Shown: in pieces, positions 25,650 to 34,566 of the stretch
Position numbering within the stretch: position 1 is the first letter of the stretch
Layout of the letters: each line of letters starts with the position of its first letter
Source: an uncultured bacterium
GTDB taxonomy: Bacteria; Verrucomicrobiota; Kiritimatiellia; RFP12; UBA1067
Direction: 5' to 3'
Length of the DNA: 56,017 bases
Assembly: GCA_902799955.1 (NCBI GenBank)
Contig: CADCCQ010000011.1
Location: 1-56,017 of the forward strand
Program-made: the position numbers and the translations under genes
The notes under the pieces: model-generated
Seen by the model: only the letters and a program-made list of their open reading frames with translations
Databases searched by the model: none
What the model was told of the DNA's origin: nothing

Positions 25650-25678
25650 TTGCGCGAAAGACGAGGTTGTAGTATAAT
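25650..25678 (+). promoter_or_regulatory. Promoter of the TPR/Exb operon, predicted leaderless
   Basis: TTGCGC (25650-25655) and a perfect TATAAT (25673-25678) are 17 bases apart. ATG 25688 lies nine bases after the -10. The first ATG (25679) directly abuts the -10 and would be upstream of the transcript start. Confidence 0.6.
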
Positions 25679-25687
25679 ATGGCTATC

Positions 25688-28600
25688 ATGACTTGCAAGA
25701 CACCAAAGGCAATCTGCTGCGCGGCGCTCGCCATCTCGCTTGGCCTGGCGCTGCGGGCAACGGCCCAGGAGGCCGACGCGGCAGCCCAGTCAGACGCTGA
25801 GCTGAAGGGCGAGATCGCATACGTCGAGGCGCTTGTCGACAGCGGCTTCCCCGACTTCGCCGAGAGCGTGATCGAGGCCACCAAGAAGAAGTGGCCGGAG
25901 TCCGAGGCCGCGTTCTTCGCCATAGAGATCCGCGGGCTTCTCATGCTTAACAAGTTCGACGAGGCGGAGAAGAAGATCGCGGCGCTTCCCGACAGGACGG
26001 GCTCCAAGTACTGGGCGGCGCGCCTCGAGGTCGCCAACTTCTACTTCCAGCGCGGCAAGAAGAACGAGTGTACGGCCATATACGACGAGTTCTTCAAGAA
26101 CAACGCCAAGCCCTCAAAGGCGCTCTTCGATTTCTACAGGAATGCCCTCTACCAGTGGGGGCAGCTCCAGGTCGCGAACAAGCAGTTTAAGGCCGCGGCC
26201 GAGACGTACATCAAGCTTGCCGGGATGTTCAACAGGAACAACGACGACGACGACGCAAAATGGCTGACTGTAGTCACCGAGGCCGTAGAGATATACCTGC
26301 GTCTCGCCGCCGAGGCCGGTCCGAAGGATCGCAAGCCCTTCCTCGACGCCGCGAAGAAGCCGCTCCATGACCTCCTTTGGCGGCACGACAGCCCCGTGTT
26401 CTTCGGCCGCGCCATCGCGATGCGCGCGCACTACGAGCTGCTCAGGGGAAGCGTCGCCAAGGCGCAGCAGGTGATCGACGACTACATCGACCAGCTCGCC
26501 GACATCCATGCCAGCATCGTCAAGATAGACCCCGACGGGCGCCAAGGGCTCCTGAGGCAGTCGGCGATGCCGCAGTGCCGCTACCTCCTCGCGGAGATGC
26601 TCTGGAAGGAGGCTCTCGAGGAGTCCAAGAAGCCCAAGAGGGACGACGAGCGCATCAAGAGCCTCATGTTCGGCGAGCGCGGCAAGAACGGCAAGCGCAG
26701 CGGCGGCGGCGCGTACAACCACGCCATCACCGTCTTCGTCAAGTACCCGCACTCCGCCTGGGCGTCGAAGGCCGGTGACCTTGCCAAGGAGATCGCCGCC
26801 TTCGCCAAGACCACCTACAACGCGAACATCAAGACCAACATATCCGCGGCCGACGAGGCCAAGGTGCGTTCGCTCCAGTTCCTCGCCGCGTACAACAAGT
26901 ATGGCGAGGGCGACTGGCAGGGCGCGATCGACGAATACATGAAGGTGCTCGCCGGCTACCCGGAGGGCAACGAGTCCGTCACCGCCGTCGAGAACATAGC
27001 CAACTCCTACCTCAACATGATTTTCCGGGCGAAGGGCGGCGACAAGGCGACCCGCGAGAAGAAGGAGTCGTGGAGAATCGATGCCGACGCCGTCGAGGGC
27101 TATCTCGTCGAGCGCTTCTCCGGGTCGAAGGACAGGCTCGTCATGACGAGCGCGGGCGACGCCGTCGTGCGCCTCGCCTCGCTTGAGAGGAGCTACGGGG
27201 ACGTCGCGCGTTCCGATGCCCTGCAGAAGGCGTTCCTCCTCTACTACACGAACCACATCAACGCCGCGGCGATGGCTCTGAACATGGCCGAGAAGGCGCG
27301 CGGCGAAAAGCGCTTCCGCGACGCGATCAGCCTCTACCAGGTCATGGAGAAGCACCACTCCGGCTCCCCGTACTACGCGACGGCGATGTTCAACCTTTCG
27401 CAGTGCTACCAGGCCCTCGGCGATCTCAGGAACGCCATCGAGGCGCAGAAGAAGTTTGTCGCGGCCGAGAACGACAGCCCGCTCAGGAAGCTGCAGGGCA
27501 GCATGAGCCTCGCCCTCCTCTACCAGAAGGACGGGCTCGCGATCCTCAACACGGCGGAGACGAACGCCACCCCCGAGGCGGTGGACGCACAGCTCAAGAA
27601 GGGCACCGCGCAGATCATAAGGGGCGTCAAGGAGTTCAGGGACTTCGCCGAGGCGATCGCCGCCAAGCTCGCCGACCCCGGCGTCAACGCCAATGACAAG
27701 AAGGCGTACCAGAAGATGCGCGAGGCCGCGCTCTACATGATCGGCTGCAGCTGGGGTTTGATGACGAAGCCTGAGGACAGGCTCGCGCTCTTCCGCGCCA
27801 ACGCGGTCAAGGGCCTTGAGGAGTACGTCAGGCAGTACCCGAAGGGCCAGTACGCAAAGGCCGCGTACGTCATGCTTGGCACGATGTACACCGTCCTCAA
27901 CGACATTGAGAAGAGCAAGAGCGCTCTCGGCAGGCTCAAGAAAGAGTTCCCCGACTCCGACGAGGCGAAGAAGTCCGCGCCCCGCCTCGCCAAGAGCATC
28001 CTCGAATACGCCAAGACGCTTTCGGACGAGACGCAGCGCGAGAAGCTGAGGAAGGAGGCGGCGGACATCTACGCCGAGATGCTCCGTTCCTCCGGCTCCG
28101 ACTACCAGGCGCGCGACTTCGCGATGGCCGGCGAGATCCTGATCGAGGCGAAGAACTGGTCGCTCGCTGACGAGGCGTTCGACAAGGCCATCCAGAAGGC
28201 AGGCACCAACTTCCAGTCCACCGTCGCCAGTTGCTACATCGGCAAGGCCCGTTCGCTCTATGCCCAGAAGAACTATATGGAGGCCAGGGACGCGCTCGAC
28301 AAGTTCATGGCCGACAAGAACTTGACGCGTTATCCCGTCACGACGAACGCCTGCGACCTGCTCATCAAGGTGGCGATGATCCAGGGCCACGACGAGAAGG
28401 ACGACAAGCTGCGCGGAATGCACTACGGAGCGGCAATCGGAGCGGTTCAGAAGCTTCGCTCCTATTTGAAGAAGGGCTGCCCCGTCTGGGAGGCCGACCG
28501 CCTTGACCTCATGTCCGCCGACGTGAAGATCAGCCAGATGGAGGCGGAGTTCGAGATGGGGCTTGACGAGGCCGCCGCCAAGACGCGGGGTATTCTCGCC

Positions 28601-28966
28601 GCGACGCTCCAGGCGTTCATTCAGGCGAGGATGCCGTCCGGAGCGCATACGATTGACAAGTTCACCGTCGAGGAGCTGGACAATCTGGAGGGCGCATTCG
28701 CGAGGATGGTCCCGCTTCTCGTGAAGATGGGTCCGACCCAGGCGTCCAGAGCGCTCAAGTACGGCGCCGACTACATGAAGCTATTCCCGAACGGCGCCTC
28801 GAAGGAGGTCATACAGCGCAGCATTAACGAGGCCGAAGCGCAAGGCGCCAAGATGCCGGAGGAAGACGAGATGGAGGAGTCGGCGGCGCAGAAGCCTGAG
28901 AAGGCGGTGGAACAGGCCGCGCCCGCCGCACAGCCAGCGCCAGCGCCGGAGGCATCCGTGGAATAA
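25688..28966 (+). CDS. Large secreted TPR-repeat protein heading the Exb-type operon
   Basis: A 1092-residue protein with a signal peptide (MTCKTPKAICCAALAISLGLALRATAQ). Most of the chain is tetratricopeptide-like helical repeats: for example KRFRDAISLYQVMEKHHSGSP with YATAMFNLSQCYQALGDL, YPKGQYAKAAYVMLGTMY and SLADEAFDKAIQKAG. The C-terminus is a Pro/Ala-rich tail. Its overall form resembles periplasmic TPR scaffolds of Tol/Exb-type gene clusters (YbgF/CpoB-like helical repeats, but far larger). ATG 25688 is chosen from the promoter position; 25679 is the alternative. The operon continues with a secreted protein, ExbB, two ExbD and a TonB-like toroid protein, so a scaffold role there is likely (inference). 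Confidence 0.8.
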   Translation: MTCKTPKAICCAALAISLGLALRATAQEADAAAQSDAELKGEIAYVEALVDSGFPDFAESVIEATKKKWPESEAAFFAIEIRGLLMLNKFDEAEKKIAALPDRTGSKYWAARLEVANFYFQRGKKNECTAIYDEFFKNNAKPSKALFDFYRNALYQWGQLQVANKQFKAAAETYIKLAGMFNRNNDDDDAKWLTVVTEAVEIYLRLAAEAGPKDRKPFLDAAKKPLHDLLWRHDSPVFFGRAIAMRAHYELLRGSVAKAQQVIDDYIDQLADIHASIVKIDPDGRQGLLRQSAMPQCRYLLAEMLWKEALEESKKPKRDDERIKSLMFGERGKNGKRSGGGAYNHAITVFVKYPHSAWASKAGDLAKEIAAFAKTTYNANIKTNISAADEAKVRSLQFLAAYNKYGEGDWQGAIDEYMKVLAGYPEGNESVTAVENIANSYLNMIFRAKGGDKATREKKESWRIDADAVEGYLVERFSGSKDRLVMTSAGDAVVRLASLERSYGDVARSDALQKAFLLYYTNHINAAAMALNMAEKARGEKRFRDAISLYQVMEKHHSGSPYYATAMFNLSQCYQALGDLRNAIEAQKKFVAAENDSPLRKLQGSMSLALLYQKDGLAILNTAETNATPEAVDAQLKKGTAQIIRGVKEFRDFAEAIAAKLADPGVNANDKKAYQKMREAALYMIGCSWGLMTKPEDRLALFRANAVKGLEEYVRQYPKGQYAKAAYVMLGTMYTVLNDIEKSKSALGRLKKEFPDSDEAKKSAPRLAKSILEYAKTLSDETQREKLRKEAADIYAEMLRSSGSDYQARDFAMAGEILIEAKNWSLADEAFDKAIQKAGTNFQSTVASCYIGKARSLYAQKNYMEARDALDKFMADKNLTRYPVTTNACDLLIKVAMIQGHDEKDDKLRGMHYGAAIGAVQKLRSYLKKGCPVWEADRLDLMSADVKISQMEAEFEMGLDEAAAKTRGILAATLQAFIQARMPSGAHTIDKFTVEELDNLEGAFARMVPLLVKMGPTQASRALKYGADYMKLFPNGASKEVIQRSINEAEAQGAKMPEEDEMEESAAQKPEKAVEQAAPAAQPAPAPEASVE

Positions 28967-29004
28967 GTGGAATCGTCAAAGGATATCGTCAAGGAGAAAA
29001 ACAA

Positions 29005-29778
29005 ATGAAGAAACTCATATTGACAGGTCTGGCTGCCGTCGTTGCATCGTCCGCATGGGCGATCGTCGGCACGATCAAGACGGGGACGGACGCCAGGAAG
29101 GGCGAAATAAAGTGGCAGCCCAGGACCAAGTCCTACCTCGTGGCGATAGCCACGAAGGGCGGCGGCAGTTCAAACCTCGAGTACCCGCTCAAGGACGTCG
29201 TCGGGCTCGACATCGAGAAGCCGAAGAACTTCGACAGGCTCGTCGAGCTCGTCAACAACAAGCAGGGCGCCTCCGCGATCAAGGGGCTGGAGGAGATCGT
29301 CCAGACGTACAAGATGCTCGTCTGGGACAAGCCTGCGGGCCGGTATCTCGTCCAGGCGTACCTCGCCGCCGACCAGGCCAAGAAGGCGTATGACACGGCG
29401 CGCGCCATCATAAACGAGGACCCGACCGCCGCCTACATGGGCGAGCTCGCCCCGGCGTACTGGAGGGCGCTCCGTAAGAACAACGAGACGACGAAGCTTG
29501 AGAACTGCCTCAGGATGGCCGCCACCAACGGCGACCGCGTGTCGAGCGCCGAGGCGCTCCTCATGCGCGGGGAGGTGACCATCGAGGAGGGCTCTGGTTC
29601 CGTCGCAGCGCACCGCAAAGCGCTCACGGACGGTTTCCTCAGGGTGGCGCTCATGTATCTCGACCCGGAGTGCAAGGAGGTCCGCCGCGACGCGATGAAC
29701 AAGTGCGCCGACAGCTTCGAGAAGATAGGTCATGCCGCCAGGGCCGAGAAGATGCGCTCCGCCGCGCGCGGCCTGTGA
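29005..29778 (+). CDS. Secreted helical-repeat protein of unknown function in the Exb-type operon
   Basis: A 257-residue protein with a signal peptide (MKKLILTGLAAVVASSAWA) and AAGGAG upstream. A short beta-rich start (residues 20-75, ending VGLDIEKPKNFDRLVEL) is followed by helical hairpins resembling three TPR-like units (AYLAADQAKKAYDTARAII, AYWRALRKNNETTKLENCL). No enzyme motif is visible. Its position between the TPR giant and ExbB suggests a periplasmic partner of the same complex. The family is not recognised. Confidence 0.7.
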   Translation: MKKLILTGLAAVVASSAWAIVGTIKTGTDARKGEIKWQPRTKSYLVAIATKGGGSSNLEYPLKDVVGLDIEKPKNFDRLVELVNNKQGASAIKGLEEIVQTYKMLVWDKPAGRYLVQAYLAADQAKKAYDTARAIINEDPTAAYMGELAPAYWRALRKNNETTKLENCLRMAATNGDRVSSAEALLMRGEVTIEEGSGSVAAHRKALTDGFLRVALMYLDPECKEVRRDAMNKCADSFEKIGHAARAEKMRSAARGL

Positions 29779-29833
29779 CGTCAGTAAATGATGTAGTCAA
29801 CCAAAGTCAACGTATCAACAAAAAGGAAAACAA

Positions 29834-30646
29834 ATGAAGAAGATCAGCAAACCAATCGTCGCCCTCGCGATCCTTGCCGGGGCCCTCTCCGCACCGATCA
29901 CCGCAGCCTTCGCCGACGACGCGCCCGACGCGACCAAGGTGAACAACGAGGCAAAGAAGACCGACTCAGGCTCCGGCGGCTTCCTCCAGGTCATCTACAA
30001 CCCGAAGGACCCCGACATCCTCGGCACGATCCTCTGGCTCGTCATCTTCGGCGACCTCGCGCTCGCGATCTACTTCATCATCGACAACATGATCCTCATC
30101 AAGCCGGAGAAGCTCATGCCCCGCCGCGTCGTCGACAACGTCCAGGCCGCCATGAGCGAGGGCGACGTCGTCAAGGCCATGCAGGTCTGCGAGCAGAACC
30201 CGTCCGCGATGAGCTCCATTGTCATGGCCGCCTTCCAGCACGTCGAGGAGGGCTTCGAGGCCATCCAGGAGGCCGTGACCGCCGCGTCCGACCTCGAGCA
30301 GGAGAAGATCCAGCAGCGCCTGAATTGGATCAGCGTGTGCGGAAACCTCGGCCCGTCCCTCGGACTTCTCGGTACGGTCGAGGGCATGATCCTGACGTTC
30401 GCCAAGCTGGCCCAGGGCTCGGCAGGCGACGCGTCGGCGCTCGCCGGGTCCATCGGGCAGGCCCTCTACACGACCGCCGGCGGCCTCGTCATCTCCATTC
30501 CCGCCATCACGTTCTTCTATTCGCTGCGCAACAAGGCGAACCGCCTCATCCTGCGCATGACCGCCGTCACGATGGAGCTGCTGAACAGCCTCAGGAACGT
30601 CGAGGTGGCGCCGGAGGAGGGCGCAGGCGAGGAGATGCAGGCCTGA
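29834..30646 (+). CDS. ExbB/TolQ/MotA-family proton channel protein
   Basis: A 270-residue protein with a signal-like N-terminus (residues 1-28), a periplasmic linker, and three membrane helices (about 60-84, 165-190, 210-232). The conserved MotA/TolQ/ExbB block is LNWISVCGNLGPSLGLLGTVEGMILTF, followed by ALYTTAGGLVISIPA with the polar Thr residues of the proton path. ExbB forms a pentameric channel with ExbD helices inside and powers a third partner with the proton motive force. The cleavable or extra N-terminal segment is common in PVC and Bacteroidota homologues. AAAGGA precedes the ATG. Confidence 0.92.
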   Translation: MKKISKPIVALAILAGALSAPITAAFADDAPDATKVNNEAKKTDSGSGGFLQVIYNPKDPDILGTILWLVIFGDLALAIYFIIDNMILIKPEKLMPRRVVDNVQAAMSEGDVVKAMQVCEQNPSAMSSIVMAAFQHVEEGFEAIQEAVTAASDLEQEKIQQRLNWISVCGNLGPSLGLLGTVEGMILTFAKLAQGSAGDASALAGSIGQALYTTAGGLVISIPAITFFYSLRNKANRLILRMTAVTMELLNSLRNVEVAPEEGAGEEMQA

Positions 30647-30668
30647 CCCCGCGGGGAGGGATTCCGAC

Positions 30669-31154
30669 ATGGCAAGGAAACCCCAGGAGAACCCGCAGCT
30701 CGACATGACGCCGATGATCGACGTCGTGTTCGAACTCATCATCTTCTTCGTCGTCACGCTGACCGAGGCGCAGAAGAAGGATGAGACGATCGAGCTCGAG
30801 ACCGGCCAGCACGGAGTCGTCCTCACGGCCGACGAACTGCCGCCGGAGAGAATGCAGATCGACATCGCAAGCGTCGACAAGAACGGCAAGCGCCTCCAGA
30901 AGGCGCGCATCTCGATGGGCGACCGCGAGATGGAGCCGGCGGAGATCACCGAGCGCGTCAAGGCCAGGATCGACCGCTACGGGCACGACTTCCCTGTTCT
31001 CATCCGCGCCGACTTCGCGACGCCCCACGCCCGCGTCAGGGACGTCATGGACGCCTGCACGAAGGCAGGCATCTGGAAGATATCGTTCATGGCCGTGGCG
31101 GAGGACAAGACAAACGGCACCCTCCGACCGAGGCTGTTCAGAAAGAAGAAGTGA
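30669..31154 (+). CDS. ExbD/TolR-family energy-transduction protein, first copy
   Basis: A 161-residue protein. The N-terminus MARKPQENPQLDMTPMIDVV leads into a single membrane helix (about 18-36) carrying the essential Asp of the DMTPMIDVVFELIIFFVV motif. The periplasmic ExbD/TolR domain follows and contains VLIRADFATPHARVRDVMDAC. It provides the proton-carrying helix of the ExbB channel. The N-terminal 35 residues are almost identical to the second copy, while the periplasmic parts differ, so they probably form a heteromeric pair. Confidence 0.92.
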   Translation: MARKPQENPQLDMTPMIDVVFELIIFFVVTLTEAQKKDETIELETGQHGVVLTADELPPERMQIDIASVDKNGKRLQKARISMGDREMEPAEITERVKARIDRYGHDFPVLIRADFATPHARVRDVMDACTKAGIWKISFMAVAEDKTNGTLRPRLFRKKK

Positions 31155-31155
31155 C

Positions 31156-31572
31156 ATGGCAAGGAAACCACAGGACAATCCGCAGCTTGACATGACGCCG
31201 ATGATTGACGTCGTGTTCGAGCTCATCATCTTCTTCGTCGTCACAATCAAGCAGGAGGACATCCTCTCGCGCCTGAATGTGAACCGCCCGCAGGGCGCGG
31301 TCGGCAATCCGACGCCGTCCGACGACATCACCTTCAAGATCGAAGTCGGTCGTCGCGACATGTATACTGATCGTGAAGGAAGCTACGTATACAATGGCAA
31401 TCCTGTCACCCTTAATGACCTGGACAAGTACCTGAAGAACACGGCCGCCGTCTCCACCGACACGCCGATCATCATCACCTGTTCCATGGACAGCCCCCAC
31501 AAGGCCCTAGTCGACCTTCTTGACATCTGCTACAAGTACAAGCTGTATAGCGTAAGCGTATTCTCAATGTGA
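31156..31572 (+). CDS. ExbD/TolR-family energy-transduction protein, second copy
   Basis: A 138-residue paralogue of the preceding gene, starting two bases after its stop. The membrane segment is the same (MTPMIDVVFELIIFFVVT), with the conserved Asp. The periplasmic domain has diverged (ITCSMDSPHKALVDLLDICY in place of the ADFATPHARVRDV block). Duplicated ExbD genes with near-identical N-termini suggest either recent N-terminal gene conversion or strong constraint by the ExbB pore. Confidence 0.92.
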   Translation: MARKPQDNPQLDMTPMIDVVFELIIFFVVTIKQEDILSRLNVNRPQGAVGNPTPSDDITFKIEVGRRDMYTDREGSYVYNGNPVTLNDLDKYLKNTAAVSTDTPIIITCSMDSPHKALVDLLDICYKYKLYSVSVFSM

Positions 31573-31588
31573 GAAAGGAGGTACGAAA

Positions 31589-33289
31589 ATGAGCGAAGAG
31601 GAAGAGTACATTGAGGATATCCCCGCCGTAGACCTTGACGAGATGGAGAAGAAGTACGAGGACCAGGGCTATTTCAAGCGTCTGTCGTCCATGTTCTCCG
31701 GACTCCGCAAGCCCAAGAGCTCCCCCGAGTACAAACTGGCGAGGTTGGAGCTCCAGCGCCAGGCCGCGCCGCTCATCGCCATCGTTTTCGTCATGATGCT
31801 TGTTGTGGTGATGATTGTTCTCACTTCAATGCAAGGCCTGAACAAGGACGCATATGAAGTCACAATTGCGAAAACTACAGAACCGCCGCCAGAGGAGCCG
31901 CCGCCACCAGAAGATCCGCCCCCGGACCCCGAGCCAACGCCGATCGATGTTGACATTACGGTGGATAATCCATCCCCCAACCCGATTGACAACCCCACCC
32001 CAGCCCCGCCGGCACCAAACGAACCAGTCACAGTCAAGTCCGCTGAGGTGGACGCTGTCGCGTTCGTCGACTCCCCGCTCAAGATGAAGTCGATGACTGC
32101 TTCGCGGACCGCGACGGGCCGGAAGGCTGCGTTAATAGGCGGAGGGAAGTACGGCGACGCGACCACCGAAGCCACCGTCCTGAAGGTGCTCTGGTGGCTC
32201 AAGGCTACCCAGCAGAAGGACGGCTCCTGGGCTGGCGGCTCCTCCAAGCTCGCCAACACGTCCCTCGCCGTCCTCACCTACCTTGCCCACGGCGAATACC
32301 CCAATGCCCCGGATTCTCCGTTCAGGAGGGACTTCGGCCCTGTCGTCCAGTCGGCCCTCGACTACATCAACTCCTGCCTCTACGTCGACTCCAAGGCCGG
32401 CGGCATCGTCAAGATGAAGGGGACCGACGGACACGAGTACGCGTTCCTCATCGCGACGTACGCCCTCTGCGAGGCGTTCGGAATGACGCGAAACCTGGAG
32501 TGCAAGGACACCGCGATGCAGTGCCTCGAGAGAATCATCAAGGGGCAGTCTGCCACCGGCGGCTGGGACTACAACATCAACCCCAAGAGCCAGCGCGATG
32601 ACCTCTCGTTCGCCGGCTGGGCCCTGCAGGCCCTCAAGGCTGGCAAGATGGCGGGCATGCATCCAGAGGGCCTCGACGAGTGCATCAAGAAGGCGGTTCG
32701 TTGCCTCCAGACGCGTAGCTTCTATAAGGACCACTTCACATACTGCGCCAACAGCCGCCACCACCCCGGCCTCACCGCCACGGGATGCCTCGCGATGCAG
32801 CTCCTCGGCTACGGCAACAAGAACGAGGTCACCACCTCCCTCGACTACATGAAGGGCTGGAAGCCGACGTTCGAGGCGTCCGAGATGGGTGTCGGCAAGG
32901 ACTGCCCCGCCCCGCAGTACTACTGCTACTACGCCACGCAGTGCAAGTACCAGGCGGGCATGAAGACCGGCGCGAAGAAGAACGACGAGGTCATCTGGGA
33001 GGAGTGGAACAAGCGCATGAAGCAGACCTACCCGAAGCTCATCAAGGAGCTGCCCACGAAGGTCAAGGACTGCATCGGACAGGAGCACAAGCAGGGCTAC
33101 TTCCAGAACAAGGACACGTGGTCGTCGCGCCCCGTCATGGACTCCTGCCTCGTCGCGCTCCAGCTCATGGTGTACTACCGCTACCTCCCAACCTCGCAGA
33201 CTTCCGCCGGCGAGGTTGTGGACGAGAAGTCCGCCGCGGACACCGCCGTCGGCAAGGACGACGTGAAGGTCGACGTTGGCGACATCTAA
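31589..33289 (+). CDS. TonB-like energy transducer with C-terminal squalene-cyclase/prenyltransferase-type toroid
   Basis: A 566-residue protein in the position normally held by TonB/TolA. It has an acidic cytoplasmic N-terminus (1-58), one membrane helix (60-80), a Pro-rich stalk (about 97-147, with PPPEEPPPPEDPPPDPEP) as in TonB, and then an alpha/alpha toroid (about 185-540) with QW-like repeats: QQKDGSWAGG with LANTSLAVLTYL, ATGGWDYNI with LSFAGWALQAL, HPGLTATGCLAMQLL and MDSCLVALQLM. No DxDD cyclase motif is seen. I infer that ExbB/ExbD drive this toroid in the periplasm; catalysis or ligand binding by the toroid is unknown. GAAAGGAGG precedes the ATG. It ends the operon; the Lol genes follow 16 bases later. 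Confidence 0.82.
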   Translation: MSEEEEYIEDIPAVDLDEMEKKYEDQGYFKRLSSMFSGLRKPKSSPEYKLARLELQRQAAPLIAIVFVMMLVVVMIVLTSMQGLNKDAYEVTIAKTTEPPPEEPPPPEDPPPDPEPTPIDVDITVDNPSPNPIDNPTPAPPAPNEPVTVKSAEVDAVAFVDSPLKMKSMTASRTATGRKAALIGGGKYGDATTEATVLKVLWWLKATQQKDGSWAGGSSKLANTSLAVLTYLAHGEYPNAPDSPFRRDFGPVVQSALDYINSCLYVDSKAGGIVKMKGTDGHEYAFLIATYALCEAFGMTRNLECKDTAMQCLERIIKGQSATGGWDYNINPKSQRDDLSFAGWALQALKAGKMAGMHPEGLDECIKKAVRCLQTRSFYKDHFTYCANSRHHPGLTATGCLAMQLLGYGNKNEVTTSLDYMKGWKPTFEASEMGVGKDCPAPQYYCYYATQCKYQAGMKTGAKKNDEVIWEEWNKRMKQTYPKLIKELPTKVKDCIGQEHKQGYFQNKDTWSSRPVMDSCLVALQLMVYYRYLPTSQTSAGEVVDEKSAADTAVGKDDVKVDVGDI

Positions 33290-33305
33290 CTAGGGGCGCC
33301 ACGGT

Positions 33306-34520
33306 TTGAGGTTCCTGCTTTTCCTGGCGCTCAAGTACATAAGGCCGAAGCGATCCGTCGCTTCGGTCATCACTTGCGTGTCCATCCTCGGCGTCATGCT
33401 CGGCGTCGCCGTAGTCATCATCGTCCGCAGCGTGATGACCGGCTTCGGTGACCAGTGGCGCGCCAAGATCCTCGAGTTCAAGCCGCATGTCTCGGTGCTC
33501 TCCTCCAACGGACGGCTCATCACCGGCGAGGACGCGATGGCGGACGCCATTCGCGCGGTCGACGGCGTCACGTGCGTCACCCCGGAGGTGGATACCAGGA
33601 TCCTCTGCTCATACGAGAAGCGGGTGCTTGCGCCCGTGCTCGTCGGCATAAAGGGCGACGAGTTCCGCAGGGCGTATGAAGTCGGCGAGCCGGTCGCCGG
33701 CAATTTCGACCTGGCGCCGGACACCCTTGTGATCGGCAGCGAACTTGCCCGCTCCCTCGGTGTGTGGATCGGATCCGAGCTTACTGTGTGCGCCCCGCCT
33801 CTGCCCGACGAGGTCTACCTTCCGAGGCGATGGCGCGTCTCGGGGATATTCTCCAGCGGACACTACGACTACGACACGGGCTACGTCATAGCCGACATCG
33901 ACTCCGCCCGCGACCTCATGGGATTGGAGGAAGGCGTTATCGCGATCCACGTCAAGACCGCCTTCCCTACCGACGCCGAGCGCTTCGCCGCGCTCGTCGA
34001 GAAGCTGCCCGTGCATTCCCCTTACTATCGCGTCCTCACCTGGCGCGAGGCCGACAAGCAGCTCTTCGACGCGCTGGCCGTCGAGACGAACATGACGGCA
34101 GTCCTGCTTCTGCTCATTTCCATAGTGGCGCTCTTCTGCGTGATGAACACGCTTCTCGTGCTGACCGTCCAGAAGACGCCGGAGATAGGGCTCTTGAAGG
34201 CGTTGGGCTTCGGGAAGCTGAAGATCATGGGCGTGTTCCTCGCGCACGGTCTCATACAGTGCACGATCGGCATCGCGCTCGGTCTTCTCGCGAGCTGGGC
34301 GGTCCTCTCGAACCTCCAGCGAATCGTGGAGTGGCTTGCCTCCGTCGGGATGGAGGTGTTCCCGCCTGCCATATACAGCCTTTCCGAGATACCCCACAGG
34401 ATAATCGCTTCCGACGTCTGGTTCACCGTCGGGATAGTCTACGTGTTCGGACTCCTCGCCTCGCTCGTCCCGGCGGCGCTCGCGGCGAGCAAGGACCCTG
34501 TCTCCGCGCTTAATGAATGA
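33306..34520 (+). CDS. Lipoprotein-releasing ABC transporter permease (LolC/LolE type)
   Basis: A 404-residue FtsX/LolCE-family permease. The N-terminal helix (about 18-41), large periplasmic domain (about 45-260) and three C-terminal helices fit LolC/E. ALKYIRPKRSVASVITCVSI and TPEIGLLKALGFGKLKIMGVF are family-conserved coupling segments. With LolD (34567) it extracts lipoproteins from the inner membrane for transport to the outer membrane, implying a diderm cell. It starts with TTG (33306), with AGGGG upstream. Only one permease gene is present, so a homodimer (LolF-like) is plausible. Confidence 0.9.
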   Translation: MRFLLFLALKYIRPKRSVASVITCVSILGVMLGVAVVIIVRSVMTGFGDQWRAKILEFKPHVSVLSSNGRLITGEDAMADAIRAVDGVTCVTPEVDTRILCSYEKRVLAPVLVGIKGDEFRRAYEVGEPVAGNFDLAPDTLVIGSELARSLGVWIGSELTVCAPPLPDEVYLPRRWRVSGIFSSGHYDYDTGYVIADIDSARDLMGLEEGVIAIHVKTAFPTDAERFAALVEKLPVHSPYYRVLTWREADKQLFDALAVETNMTAVLLLLISIVALFCVMNTLLVLTVQKTPEIGLLKALGFGKLKIMGVFLAHGLIQCTIGIALGLLASWAVLSNLQRIVEWLASVGMEVFPPAIYSLSEIPHRIIASDVWFTVGIVYVFGLLASLVPAALAASKDPVSALNE

Positions 34521-34566
34521 AGAATGAGGGATGGGGGATGAGGGAATGAAGAAAGACTAACGACTA
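34521..34566 (+). repeat. Heptamer repeat between the Lol permease and ATPase genes
   Basis: 7-bp units ATGAAGA, ATGAGGG, ATGGGGG, ATGAGGG and then AAGACTA/ACGACTA/ATGACTA run from the permease stop into the lolD start codon, which itself lies in the last unit. Confidence 0.7.

Noticed and set aside
26114..28648. An 844-codon minus-strand frame antisense to the TPR gene
   Set aside because: It is the GC-driven mirror of a real gene: no ribosome site, His/Arg/Leu-biased composition, and the plus strand has clear TPR repeats and a signal peptide.
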